From positions 1,311,409 to 1,375,408 of the forward strand of contig JAJEKV010000087.1 in the NCBI GenBank assembly GCA_021234155.1: DNA of 64,000 bases, written 5' to 3'. The notes beneath the pieces were generated by a model. It was not told where the DNA came from, searched no databases, and was given only the letters and a program-made list of their open reading frames with translations. This stretch comes from Isoetes taiwanensis (Eukaryota > Streptophyta > Lycopodiopsida > Isoetales > Isoetaceae). Each line of letters begins with the position of its first letter. Positions within the stretch are counted from its first letter, which is position 1. Position numbers and translations under genes: made by a program. Shown here piece after piece: positions 23,791 to 34,464 of the stretch.

Positions 23791-23989
23791 ACTTGGTTAC
23801 CTTTGAGGGTAGAAAATAATTCCCTTTTTGGTGTGCTAGATGGACTCACATAGTCATTGCCACCAGTATGAACAGACTTAGACTGAATTAGTAAATGGCA
23901 CCATGCTCTGCAAACCTGGAATTGAATCACAATTGATTGTAACTATGCTTTGGTTTTTTTTAACTAAGCTCCAGAGACTTTTTACTCTC

Positions 23990-24340
23990 TTTACGATGTT
24001 CCTGTTTTTATATATCTAAAGTGTCCCTAAAATGAGCGAGCGATCTCATCCCAGGGGGCACTTTAGATACACAAAACAGGAGAAGCAAAAGAGACTAAGC
24101 CAGCCAGGATCTTGTTTTATGTCAGGCTTACTCCTTTTCGAAGTTCCTGCTTGATGTATCTAATTCGCCACCGAGTGGCGATGTCATCCTAGGGGCAAAT
24201 TAGATACAACAAACAAAACTAAGGAGATCTGCCGCTTACTCTTTTTGAAGTTTCCTGTTTGATGTATCTAATTTCGCCACCTAAAATGAGTGAGCGACCT
24301 CATCCTAGGGGTAAATTAGACACATCAAACAGGACAAACT
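23990..24340. repeat. Three tandem hairpin units
   Basis: Units at 24001-24080, 24146-24218 and 24254-24333 each carry inverted arms based on CCTGTTTGATGTATCTAATTT and its complement, with a shared loop (TAAAATGAGYGAGCGA..CTCATCC). In the third unit the 21-bp arms match at 20 positions (24254-24274 / 24313-24333). Units 1 and 3 are both 80 bp. Unit 2 has a shortened loop. GAGACTAAGCC follows units 1 and 3. This is a direct array of short fold-back elements, possibly a small MITE amplified in tandem. Confidence 0.85.
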
Positions 24341-24699
24341 TTAAAGAGACTAAGCCGGTGAAAGATTAGGAAGTCCACTAATCCTAATTGGCATCCATCC
24401 CTTACATCAGGCCCTTAGCATGTAAACTAAGCTACCTATAAGTGCTCACCGTAAGTGCCTCGGTAGCTTGAAGTTGCTTTTGATCCTCCTACTCACACCT
24501 AAGGCTTGTACCCATGTCAGAAAATTCATGACAAAGAATTCTCAATGCAACAGTTGATTACAAATCCAAAGTGAACATAAATTTGTCAATGAGAATACAA
24601 TTATACTAAGCACTTCAGAATTTTGTTATGAAGTACCTCAAGATTTGGCGGAGACATGGAAGATGGTATTGGTTATTTGATTCAGCAATCAAAGTTGGT

Positions 24700-25215
24700 A
24701 GTGGTTTCCCCATCCACTAGAGGATCTTGCCCCGGAATGGCTGACCACTACCATAATCTTCAGCCTTATCAAGGTCCGGAAGTAGTGGATCCAAGACGAA
24801 TAAAGGAAGACGGGTCCTTGCAAGGCAAACCTCTCTAACCTTGGTTCCAAGACTTTCAATGTTGTTGTGTCGCTTCCCTCGGGCCAGATTAAGCTCCTCG
24901 ATTTTTACGCTCAAGTTACGGTAATAGTTCCTTGACTTAGCCTCTGTATCTTGGCATATAGCCCGAATAAACCGTCTGCACGACTTGGTTTATCCTTAAT
25001 CATTCCTTCCCATTTTTTAAATTTTTATTCATCTTCTCGGTGGGAACTCAAGTTCTTTGAACCTTCATTTGTAGCACACTGCAGGCTTTGATCACAAGTT
25101 TGCAACCTTGCCTTACACCGAATCACTTCGATCTTGTAGAGTTGATCTATTCTCCCGGTGTCCTGCTGGAATTCATCTGGAAAGTAATCCAAGGTTAGTA
25201 CCACATGACACACAA
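24700..25215 (-). pseudogene. Coiled-coil coding region
   Basis: The minus strand encodes DEFQQDTGRIDQLYKIEVIR with QTCDQSLQCATNEGSKNL (25.2-25.03 kb). One in-frame TAA follows, then KKWEGMIKDKPSRADGLFGL (about 25.01-24.95 kb). After a frame change it reads DTEAKSRNYYRNLSVKIEEL with GKRHNNIESLGTKVRE (24.95-24.82 kb), followed by a possible GTTTGC donor. Heptad-like spacing and high charge suggest a coiled coil. A TTTCCAG or ATTCCAG acceptor precedes it, directly beside the CACCACA repeat. It probably belongs to the minus-strand gene starting at 26520. The stop and frame shift leave its status open. Confidence 0.45.
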
Positions 25216-25740
25216 CAGGCACCACTTACACACCACAAATTCCATGACAAACTTTGCACCACAAATGGCGTCATATTCACCACATGTGGTGTGGCATGTG
25301 GCACCAAACCTGGTGCCACATGCCACCACCACCTATGGCACCTAATGCACCAAAGGCACACATATGGCAATCCATTACTTCAAGACCACAAATGGCGTCA
25401 AAGACACCACATGTGGTGCAAAATGTGGATCCATAGTGGTGCCACATTAGACACCACATGTGGCACCACAATGTAAAGAAGGCACCACATCCGCCGTGCA
25501 TCCACCACCCCATATGTGGCGGATAGCGTGGTGCAATATTTAAGCATTTGTTGGCACCACATATGGCGGACAATCCACCATTCACAAGTATCACCATATC
25601 TAACATCACATATGACACTAAGTATAGAAACATATGGAAGCCAATTCACTATTTCAGAAAAGGTACCACGTTTGGTACTATATGTGACACTACATATGCT
25701 ACAAACTACATTATTAACATATAATTGGCACCATATGGTA
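25190..25740. repeat. CACCACATGTGG / GGCACCACATATGGCG repeat field
   Basis: Irregular repeats of GGCACCACATATGGCG, CACCACATGTGGTG and CACCACAAATGGCG occur, several of them self-complementary (CACCACATGTGGTG at about 25278-25292). The field lies in what would be an intron of the candidate minus-strand gene. Open frames here are repeat artefacts. Confidence 0.85.
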
Positions 25741-26105
25741 TCACGTAACACATTTGGAGCTACATACTACGTGAACTGAAATTATCCACCACAACTCGAA
25801 ACTAGCAAACAAATTTCCTACACATAACTTACAACACACCCAAATGAAGAAGTAAGTGGTGTACTGATTGTTCAAGCTTGCTAGACCTTCTTTGGAAAAT
25901 ACCAGTTCAATATTAAATTGCATCATATGGTGGTTCCGGAAGAAGAGGGTTGAAAAGTACCTATTTTTTCGTTGATTTTCCCGAGATTCTTCTTTACGAC
26001 TTGAGGAGGCTTGAATTGTGGCCTAGTCATTTCAAGAGAGGAAGCATCATCTCGGCATGTTGCTCGCTTCCTCACTATTTGAAATGCTTGCATTCTTCCT
26101 CTTAC

Positions 26106-26306
26106 GTTGGGACGGAGAGGCTTGGACTCTTTTCTCTTAAGCGTTGTTTAAACTCAACCGGTTTATTTCTTTTCCTTTTTGTGTGAAGGTAATACATAAT
26201 GACCATAGTCCATGAGGCCATGCCTTCCCGTGCACACTTCACGCCTGTGATTTTTTTGTAAAGGCACATATATTCATTATACCTCTCCTTGCTTTCATTC
26301 TTCAAC
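26106..26306 (-). CDS. Candidate exon 2 of the minus-strand gene
   Basis: A GCGAG|GTTGAAG acceptor joins in phase to exon 1 (AG|G = Arg). The frame continues LKNESKERYNEYMCLYKKIT, a short hydrophobic stretch MASWTMVIMYYLHTK, then basic KRKRNKPVEFKQRLREK. A strong CCAAC|GTAAGA donor lies just before an in-frame stop, giving 201 bases. An alternative longer exon to 25961 would need two frame shifts but would add a QRKRK-type basic motif. I prefer the short exon. The protein was not recognised. Confidence 0.55.
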
Positions 26307-26383
26307 CTCGCATGATGAAATAAAACAATATTCTAAACAACGAGAGAATCATATGGGCATCCCGAATCTAGAATGCAACCCAC

Positions 26384-26520
26384 CTGTAAGTGGATTTTCC
26401 TAATACTTTTGGTCCCCAGCGGACTCGATTTCTTCTTGTGTGGCGTAATGCTTTTCTTGCCCTGTACATTTCCTTGTAGGTGTATCCCGTGGCATTCAAG
26501 TCCGGTATGATCAGAGCCAT
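26384..26520 (-). CDS. Candidate first coding exon
   Basis: ATG at 26520 (minus strand) opens MALIIPDLNATGYTYKEMYR then ARKALRHTRRNRVRWGPK, ending in CTTACAG|GTGGGTT. The 137 bases leave phase 2, which matches the acceptor of the next exon at 26306. The basic RHTRRNRVR stretch suggests a nuclear or nucleic-acid-associated protein, but no family was recognised. This is the best-supported start of a host-like gene in the window. Downstream pieces to 21.6 kb on the same strand may belong to it. Confidence 0.6.
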
Positions 26521-26547
26521 TTTTGATCGATCTTCTTCGAGAGAAAA

Positions 26548-26668
26548 AATCAGAAATGGTCTTCTACGGATTAAGGGGCGTGATCGAAGTTTTGAGGGAA
26601 AATGAAAATTCAGAATCAGAAATGGTCTTGCGGATTAAGGGGCGTGATCGAGTTTTTGAGGGAAAATG
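26548..26668. repeat. Tandem duplication (66-bp period) upstream of the candidate start
   Basis: AATCAGAAATGGTCTT...GGATTAAGGGGCGTGATCGA...TTTTGAGGGAAAATGA occurs at 26548 and again at 26614 with few changes. It sits within 30 bp of the ATG at 26520, that is, in the 5' UTR or proximal promoter of the minus-strand gene. Confidence 0.85.
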
Positions 26669-27045
26669 ATGGTGTACATTCTTGAATAAGCCTGAATAAG
26701 ACCGAAAGGACAAAATTTTGAATAAGTAATCATGTGTATTTTTGAAAAAATAAGCGCCTCCCACTACAAATTCGGTAGTTCCCACCACACTTAGCACCCA
26801 AAAATGTGGTGCTAAAATGCACGTTTTTGTTCCACTACAACATGCTTTCACCCTGTAATACATCCTCACCAAGAAATGCTTTTGTGATCTAGGCGCTTCA
26901 TGAAGGACTACATGGACCACAATGACTAGAATCAATAGTAATTATAGAAAATAAAATGAAGATAAAATTGCAATATATAAAAATTACTTATGCCTATATG
27001 AAATAAATAGGAAAACGAATTCACATATTGTAGCACACCACTTAC

Positions 27046-27195
27046 ACTATTTTCATTTTGTTCAAGATCATGTCCATTAGGTTGGGTTGGTCGGTTCTCC
27101 AAATCTTGCTTCATGTTCTTGACGAATCCGATAGGAATGATTAGACTTGCCTTTACATTTGTTGCACCAACAACTACGCGAATAGAGAAAGAAAG
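27046..27195 (-). CDS. Isolated candidate exon
   Basis: The minus strand encodes RREAQAKLSFSIRVVVGATN then VKASLIIPIGFVKNMKQDLE and ends at a consensus ATAGT|GTAAGT donor (intron from 27045). Just upstream, another frame is serine-rich (VLSKSSSSSPSQSHQPSRK). The family was not recognised. It may be an upstream gene's exon or a 5' part of the 26.5-21.6 kb gene. Confidence 0.35.
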
Positions 27196-27453
27196 CTTTG
27201 CTTGGGCCTCGCGTCTAGCCCGATTTCCTACTTGGTTGATGAGATTGTGAAGGCGATGAAGATGATGACTTTGATAACACCATATCTGATGATGAGGATG
27301 ATGACTTTGTTGATATACGATGTGGCAAGCAAGTGTCCCCCATATTGCCCTTTGCTTTTGGAGCAGACACATAATTTGTTCACCTATTCAATCATTTAAA
27401 TAGAGTTAAACAGTGATAAACTAATACAAAAAAAACGTAAACTAGACACTAGA

Positions 27454-28710
27454 CACTACAATAGCAAAGATATTTTCTATATTAGCACCATGGGATAGAA
27501 AAGAAAAGCTATTAGTATATTAGAAGTAAACAATGTTGTTCTGAAAAATACTACCCACAAAAGCGGAAGGATATATTTACAAAAAGTGGCAAGAGATCCT
27601 ATGGTCAATGAGGTAAGAGAAGAAGCTTTATTGTTAATATTTACTTACAAAAGTTCTTACAAAATGCTTTACAAATATAATTAATAGGACAAGAATGAAG
27701 AAGACAATGCAAGTCATGAAGGGAATGCAAATGATGAGGATCATGGAGATGAACCAACAAATAGAGAGGATTGACTTTGAGTTGTTTAATTTTATTATTT
27801 TGTTGACATTAAAATTAGTACTCTTGCCTTGGACCATTTTTTATGGCCATTTGGTATTTTGAAAATTCGTTAATGATCAAGCAATTTATTACTTTGACTC
27901 TTCATTTGCAATATATATTATCAAATATGTGTTACCAAAGCAAACTATCTAGATATTTATCCTTTTGACACAAGCCAAATGCACATATTGTCTCAAATTA
28001 GCTATTACTTGGACACAAAACTTGTCAGGCATTGTTATTGGTTGTTTTATGGTAGATGGAATATAGTTATCATGTCGTTACTAGCTTGCCATCATGATGA
28101 TGCTATGTTGTTAGTATAGGCTCTATTTGTCTATCATAATGTGGTCACAACACTAGTTATTCCTTAGACACAAAACTGGTCACAAAACTTCTTACTAGTT
28201 GTCTTATTGTGGATAGGATTATAGGTGATATTTTCTCACTACCTTGCCCATGATAATGATGCTATGTTGTCATTATAGGCTTTATTTGTCTATCACAATG
28301 GGCTCATAATACTAGCTATTTTTTTCATACAAAACTAGTCACAACATTTCTTAGTGGTTGTCTTATTATAGATGTATTCTAGCTACTATTATTTCACTAG
28401 CTTGCTATAATGTTGATGTAATGTTGTTCGTATGGGCTATTATTTATTTATCACAATATTGTTAAAATACTGTCACAGGTTTGACATTCTTTAGACTACC
28501 ATGTAGTTTCAAATTGATTTTGTATCAATATTATGTCATAAATTGAAGCCACAAGCTTGACACAACATTTGACGCTATTGTGGCATGTTTGTGACAAATA
28601 CGACAAGTATAGTGTCAAGACTGTGACAATAATTGAGTTTTGAAAGGTTCTGTTTGTGTCCAGCAATTTGACATTATACTAGACACTATAGGTACCCTTC
28701 TCTTGTAGTG
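27454..28710. mobile_element. Possible CACTA-type non-autonomous element
   Basis: The right end at 28691-28710 reads, as its complement, CACTACAAGAGAAGGGTACC, which fits the CACTACAAGAAA-type terminus of plant CACTA elements. A weaker candidate left end, CACTACAATAGCAAAG, lies at 27454 (12 of 16 matches). Internal tandem subterminal-type repeats support the idea. Against it, the flanking triplets (AGA and ATC) do not match as a 3-bp target duplication. The right terminus is therefore more credible than the whole element. Confidence 0.4.
28005..28472. repeat. Three ~157-bp tandem repeats
   Basis: Copies at about 28005-28157, 28158-28314 and 28315-28472 share CACAAAACT, TTGTTTTATGG/TTGTCTTATTG, CTAGCTTGCCATCATGATGATGCTATGTTGTT and GGCTNTATTTGTCTATCACAATG (each with changes). 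They precede the CACTA-like terminus and resemble subterminal repeats. Confidence 0.75.
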
Positions 28711-28736
28711 ATCTAAGGGAGATTCAAGTAGTACTG

Positions 28737-29895
28737 ATGATGTTGTATGTTGTAGTTCCAAATTCTGCAGCTGCCTCTACAAAGGCCTCCTTTAACACGG
28801 TTGCTGCAGAGAAGGAAACTGATGGCGAAGATGTCGACAAGCAGGTTCTTAAAGTCGTTTCCATGGTCTCCAGGTTGACACGGTCAAGGACCAGGAAGAT
28901 TGTGGAAGAAGAGAATGAGGGTGAGTCGGAAGTTGATCTTGATGAAGATGTCCCTATAGAAATATCATTTGGGGAACAAAAGCAAGACTAATGTAATTTT
29001 GCGATATGTATTTCAAGCAGGCAAACTTTGATTGCTCAAGACAACCCTAAATCATCAGCTAAAAGGTTTCTGTTTAAACAACTAATATATTTGATCCCTG
29101 TTTTCTTCCACCATGAATGTGTAAATTTTGTTTGGTTAATTCATTCAACTTAGGCTTGAGTAAAAACTTGTTTGCAGAAAAAGAAGGAAGCCAATGGTTA
29201 TACTTAGTGAATCCGATGAAGAAGACAATAATACTAATGGAGTGTCAGCACAACCTCTAATATACAAAAGGTGCCATCGAGGATTTAGGGTTTAGGATTG
29301 TTTTGCTGTTGTATTTCACCTTGTATATTCTCTACAAATTTCAGTTGGTAATTGGAGCACCACCCTTGCTATTGCAGGAGAACAAGGCAGGTTGTTAATG
29401 ATGAAAGGAAGGATGAAGCACAGAAGGCCACTGCAAGGGTTATTGATAGCCAGGAAACGCCAATACATTGGGGGCAGGATGATATACAACTGTATCTAAC
29501 TATGGCCTTCAACACTCTCCATCATCGGGTAGCAAAGCTAAAGTAGAATCCAGCAGATCACAGCACAGTCCATCACCGGGTAGCAAAGCTATAGCAGCAT
29601 CTAGCAAAGCATAGCACAACTCGACAGTGGGTGCAAACATTGAGGGATGGGAACCCCGACGAAAGTTGATAGTGCTGGACATAAATGGTGTACTGGTACA
29701 GACACAACAGAGGAGAAGCAACCAAAAAATCTTGTCTCCGCTCATACGAACCATGTTGTAAAAGAAATTGCAAATCAGTACCTCATTTACAGACCAGAGT
29801 ACCAGGAGTTTGTGGAGTGGTTCTCTACTTCGGAATACTTCTTTACTTTGATATGGTGGATGCATCATTCCCAGAAATGTGGACCAAATTTTTAA
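28737..29895 (+). pseudogene. Fragment with N-terminal half of an FCP1-like phosphatase
   Basis: Plus-strand coding blocks start at 28737-28991 (acidic, with SRLTRSRTRKIVEEENEGES). The next begins after a TTTGCAG acceptor at about 29178 (RKRRKPMVILSESDEEDNN, a basic-acidic nuclear type). The next follows a TATTGCAG acceptor near 29379 (RTRQVVNDERKDEAQKATAR). At about 29635-29758 it reads EGWEPRRKLIVLDINGVLVQ and stops. The other frame continues to 29895 with NQYLIYRPEYQEFVEWFSTS. The LDxNGxLV motif followed by RPe..EFvef is the start of the plant FCP1/HAD-like domain, although the second catalytic Asp of DxDx is replaced by Asn, as in several plant relatives. Frameshift and missing C-terminal half make it a pseudogene or partial gene. 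Confidence 0.55.
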
Positions 29896-30140
29896 AGCTA
29901 GTATGATTTTTTTCGAATGATTTCTTAATAAAAGTCAATCCTTAATATCAATATTGGTTTGCGAGCCAAAAAGTTTACTAACCATGTCTAGTTATACACT
30001 ATAGTTCATCAATGTAATTTCATAATGCGACAAACAAATATTGTTTCTTCACATGGTACTAAAAAATGATTATTATCGCTAGTTTTTATGGCAACTTAAA
30101 TATATGATGTGTGCCACTTCTTAAGTTGTCAAGTTTATTG

Positions 30141-30239
30141 GAATGGTATTTGGTCCCCATTTCTATCTTTGGTTTATTGACGGTGTATATTTGAATGGTA
30201 TTTGGTCCCAATTTCCTTTTTTGGTTTATTGACGGTGTA
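30141..30239. repeat. 52-bp tandem duplication
   Basis: GAATGGTATTTGGTCCC ... TTGGTTTATTGACGGTGTA is present at 30141-30187 and 30193-30239 with few differences. It is flanked by AT-rich intergenic DNA. Confidence 0.85.
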
Positions 30240-30619
30240 AAATTAAGTGCATAATTAGTACGATACGTTATAGTGATTAGTCATCATTGTAATTTTAAGT
30301 GAATAGTTATTATGATATTTTAAAGCAATTTATCATCAATAAAACTATGCTTGATTTAAATATACTAGTATATTTTTTTCTTTTCATCATACCAATACAA
30401 TTATAGAAGGTTGTAAGTATACCTGATTTTGAATGCTTCATGTGTCTAAGTTTGATGGTACGGTAAGAGACCATATTATTCCATCTTAGTATATTAGCAT
30501 CAGGGATAGGTTCAATACTATATATGTTTTATACTCAATATGTATTATGCGAATGATATGGCACAAATTTAAAGTATAATACGTCAAAAATACGACAAAA
30601 ACAATTCTGGCGTCGAGAA

Positions 30620-30695
30620 CTTTTCGCGTAAGCGAAATAGAGTCGCTTCCACGAAACTATTTTCATGTAAGCGAAAAACCTCTTCGCTTACACGA
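30620..30695. repeat. GTAAGCGAA hairpin cluster
   Basis: TTTCGCGTAAGCGAAAT, TTTCATGTAAGCGAAAA and the inverted CTTCGCTTACACGAAAT lie within 75 bp. The last two form a 12-bp stem with one mismatch around a 7-base loop. Confidence 0.7.
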
Positions 30696-31369
30696 AATAT
30701 TAAAAAAACTAGCAAGAAGCACACCAAAGGCTTTAGCAAGGTAAGACTTGTTAGGTTTTTATTTTGACTTGGTATCACAGTGTCTTAATAGAGGTAAGTG
30801 TAGTCTGATTAAGGAAGAAATAATATGATGTGCGTGTGAGAAAATATACTATTTTGATGGCAAAAAATTATAATATTACTTTAGCACTAGTTATGGTACC
30901 CAGCGTTGATGGGCTATAAGGCGGTTATTGGGTTCAACGTTGCCTTTATATTAGAACAAATAATGTAGCTCAATTTTGTCACTCATAGCTATTTCTTCCT
31001 TCTTTCTTTTGCCTTTGTTTACTAAATGTGTTATCAAAAAGTGGCAGAGGTTAAATTGATTGTATATTTGAGAGCCACGCGAAATGAACGTTGTTGAATT
31101 TAGTGTTGCTCATTTCAATTAGCAGGCAAATAAGTGTTTACAAAGTCCACAAGGTTGGAAATGCTACTATGATAAGCATTATTTATGTAATATTTGCAAT
31201 AAAGTTTATAGAAGGGTGTTAAAGAATGTTAATGGAAATGACCTTGTAGTGAAATAACATTATTGGGATTACATTAGTCGAAGGGAAGGGTGTTGAAAAG
31301 AACATATATGGTTTTATAATGAGATAGCTTTATTAAGATGCATAGGTAGGAAATTTTGAGAGTGAAAAA

Positions 31370-31560
31370 ACCATTGCTGAAGTTTATGCTGGAGTTGAGA
31401 AAAGTATTGTTCATGTGTTCTGCGACCTTGGAGAAAAGTTCAATGTAAACACCAGAAGAAACTCTGGCCTTTATGACATCCACCACCCTTCGTACAAATA
31501 CACTCTTGATTATAATTAGATCCAGATATAGATCTGCATCTTCTAAAACAATGCACACGT
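31370..31560 (-). CDS. Candidate exon, unrecognised gene 2
   Basis: The minus strand is open with CIVLEDADLYLDLIIIKSVF then VRRVVDVIKARVSSGVYIEL and FSKVAEHMNNTFLNS. The hydrophobic/charged pattern is helical and protein-like. It is the most downstream candidate exon of a minus-strand gene running from about 35.15 kb. The family was not recognised. Its exact borders are not fixed. Confidence 0.4.
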
Positions 31561-31927
31561 ATGTAGCTTCATCTATTGGACAGGGCTATACCAAAATCAC
31601 ATCCACTTGTAAACTTGTCAAAATAGTCATTTAAGTTCTTAGAAGCTTCTATTATACCCATTTCTTGCAAATGCATTTAAGGGAGCTCTAGAAAGTGATT
31701 AGTCTACAAAACTAAAACATGGACAAAGCTTAGCTTCCAGTAGAATCTGGCATAACTCTAAATTCGGATGCAAATATTTAGCTCTGGAAAGCTTTTTAAT
31801 ACTCTCATTAGCTTTGAAATTGACATGGAATAGAAGATTTGACAGGCTGTATGCAAAATTGGTTTGCCCATAAATAGGAACTTTAATATAACAATATAAA
31901 TTTCAATACATTTGGAGAATTACTCAC

Positions 31928-32045
31928 GACAGACCAGCAATGTAACATACAGACAGGGCCTCCATAGATACAGCTTATTCTAGAAGTAAGAAGAGCAGGG
32001 TTTGCATTCGGATGTTCTCTAATAATGTTAAAGCCTTTGTTTACA
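31928..32045 (-). CDS. Candidate exon, unrecognised gene 2
   Basis: A minus-strand CAATTTTAG acceptor, the open peptide MSVNKGFNIIREHPNANPAL then LTSRISCIYGGPVCMLHCWS, and a GTC|GTGAGTA donor bound this exon. Product unknown. It is consistent with neighbouring candidate exons on the same strand. Confidence 0.45.
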
Positions 32046-32449
32046 GACATGCTAAAATTGCATGGAAAAAGATGGTAAATATGAAGACAAATACATTTTA
32101 GTTGAATGGAGCTAAGTATAGCTGGCAAATTGCTCATGCGTTAGAATGATTTGCATCAATATGAATCTCCATTCTCTGCTATGGCTTATCAAACATGAAG
32201 GAGGTAAAATGAGAATTACTATGCCTGTAGCTCTATTCTGCTGCCTTTTTGAGCTTCCAGCAAGAAATGAAATCATTTCTTCATTAAAGATGCTACAACA
32301 ATAAACTTACCATGTTGCTTATCCTAATCACTAACTCTTGCACCTGTGCAGAAAGAAAGATAAGCATTTAAGCTTTTCGAAATGCCAAAGATATATAATG
32401 ACCAGGATGATACTGCCAAAGTGTCAAAGTTTTAGTGAGAAGAACCTAT

Positions 32450-32640
32450 GGATCGCCAAGCATATCCAACTTCTTTTGAAATTCCTTTAAAAATTGATGC
32501 ATGTCAAAACAATGTGCAATCTGCAGCATTGTATTGTGAAACGCCTCGACCTTTTTACTGAGCTCTTGAGGTTTGTTCCTTTCTGTTCCTCTCAATCAGA
32601 CAGACAACTGAAGCAACTGTTTCTCCAGCATGGGTCTATC
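32450..32640 (-). pseudogene. Candidate exon, gene 2, with one frameshift
   Basis: After a CTTGATAG acceptor the frame reads THAGETVASVVCLIERNRK. A +1 shift then gives KPQELSKKVEAFHNTMLQIA and HCFDMHQFLKEFQKKLDMLG, ending DP and stop. Both halves look strongly coding and helical, so one base is missing or extra between them (decay or assembly error). The phase of the first half joins exactly to the small exon at 32875-32911. Confidence 0.5.
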
Positions 32641-32874
32641 AAGAGTTTTCAAAAGAGAGACAGGTCAGAAATTGCAAAAAGATTGTCGATAGGCAATGAT
32701 TGAAAAAGGGCCTTAAGACCAAATGATTTTGCATTATGGATTTGCAGGGAATTTAAATTGAACAAAAAGCTTATTCTATTTTGAAAATTTCTTTGTCCTA
32801 GGGTATTTTCGTACAGACCAACAATGAACAACAAAATATGCTTACCTTTGACGAGGGCACTAGCCATATGAAAT

Positions 32875-32911
32875 ATACACCTGGGGGAGAAATATGGAAA
32901 GTTACCACGCA
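32875..32911 (-). CDS. Small 37-base exon, gene 2
   Basis: A CCCCCAG acceptor and CAAAG|GTAAGC donor enclose 37 bases encoding VYFIWLVPSSK in the phase required by the next exon. Small, but both splice sites fit the consensus well. Confidence 0.5.
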
Positions 32912-33204
32912 ACTAACACTTATTGTAATTCATTTTTCCTATATACAACCATATATTTCAAGGGTGGTTGGCTTTGTACAGCAGAAAAGTTCTCCCAACC
33001 TTTTGCAATTCATGCAGCAAACTGTGATATTGGTAGCTAAGATGGTCAGACACCAGACATGTTGGAGTGTTTTATATTAGCAACAATTTGCTAGATGGTA
33101 GACCTTAGGTTAATTTACCAAATGAAGAGTGTGATGAACCTGATAGCAGCATTGAGAATGACAGACCACATATAATTGCAGACATAGACTAACCTTATAC
33201 TGCC

Positions 33205-33302
33205 CATTTGGAACGAGGGGGAAAATCCATCTATTCTTGGAACATGACTCAAGATTTTCAGGCTCCAACATGGTGAGGAATAACAAGGTGGCCTATTAGT
33301 CC
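33205..33302 (-). CDS. Candidate exon, gene 2
   Basis: Minus strand: ACTAATAG acceptor, then ATLLFLTMLEPENLESCSKN and RWIFPLVPNGQYK, then AAG|GTTAGT donor. Stops lie immediately upstream in the intron, as expected. Product unknown. The copia remnant at 33.39-33.64 kb lies in the preceding intron. Confidence 0.45.
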
Positions 33303-33388
33303 CAATGGGCAAGGAAAGAAAGGCTGGCAAAAGCACATGTTGCATTGCCACAACTAACAGTTAGAAAAATGATAACAAAAACTATCAT

Positions 33389-33643
33389 CTAGTTTTCTCT
33401 TAGTCCCTTAGGAACATGCAGAAATACAACATATCTATAAACCTTAAACCTATCATAGGTTATCTCCTTTCCACTCCATATTTCCTTTGCCACTTTTCCT
33501 GCTCCACTAGTTAAGGGTAATCTATATTGAATATACATAGCTGTGTAGCCTGCCTCCTCCCACAAATAATTAGGAGGATCAGAATGTTTTAGCATTGCTC
33601 TCACAGAGCCTAATATTGTTCTATTTTCTCCTTCTACAACCAT
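33389..33643 (-). mobile_element. Ty1/copia integrase C-terminal fragment
   Basis: The minus strand encodes GENRTILGSVRAMLKHSDPP, then NYLWEEAGYTAMYIQYRLPL and EIWSGKEITYDRFKVYRYVV. This is the classical copia integrase tail (NRT.le..R.mL......fW.EA..tA.Yl.NR.p.......p.e.W.gk.p....l.vfGc...v.iP). Only about 85 residues survive. It has no LTRs nearby and sits in an intron of candidate gene 2. Confidence 0.85.
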
Positions 33644-34464
33644 TAGAGATAATATAGGGTCTCCAAAAGAGTCCTTAAGAAATTATAAAATTTTATTATT
33701 GTACTTTTTTATAAAGTATAATAATGTGAAGGCATTAGTTAATCCAAGGCATTAATAAGCCGAAACCACAGAATCTTTTCCACCCTTCGGAAAATATTTT
33801 CTCCCCTTTTATGCTCCTTTGCTGCCACATGGACTCTTGAAAGCGTGTGATAGTTTGTGACTTAATGGGAGTCATAGTCTGAAATGAATGGCAAATCTTT
33901 CCTACTCCCTTACTATCCCAAGCTTTGTCATTAAACCATCTCTATATTTCAAAGATTAATGAACAATAACAAAACTCTAACGAACATTGTTTCATTCAAA
34001 TGAAAAATATGGATGTCTGTTTGAAATGATCAACTTCACAATATCACAATCGCATGCACCTATTTCCTAGATTTCCAGAATGTCCAAGCCTCAAGAAATA
34101 TGCCAAGCGATAAGATTTTCGTATTCGTTATCAGATTACCATCGATCTATCTAATGTAGTTGCTTTGAATCAATGAGTTTTTAGCGATATATGTCTACGT
34201 TTGTCACGGTCTGTCAAACAAAAATTTTCTGTTGCAAATAAGTTGTTTTAACATGTAATACAATTGAAAATGACATTTATGGGAATGCCCTAAGCTCTCA
34301 AGTATTTTATGCTTACATTCCATTGTAGATATGATAGGCAAAACATGATGCTTCTTGCTCCTCAGCAGTTTTCCTAGTGAGTGACGTTCGATGGTCTTCA
34401 GTCGATGGCACTACACAAGTGAAGATGTATATGATGCAGGATTCTGATATTCTTACAAAGCCAA

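Larger units (their letters stand above)
29900..31360. other. AT-rich intergenic DNA
   Basis: No gene was recognised. It contains the small tandem duplication at 30141 and the GTAAGCGAAA hairpin near 30.6-30.7 kb. Otherwise it has only short random frames. Confidence 0.4.

Noticed and set aside
30770-30785. TTGGTATCACAGTG as a copia tRNA-Met primer site
   Set aside because: Only the first eight bases match TGGTATCAGAGC, no LTR end (CA) precedes it and no retroelement coding follows.
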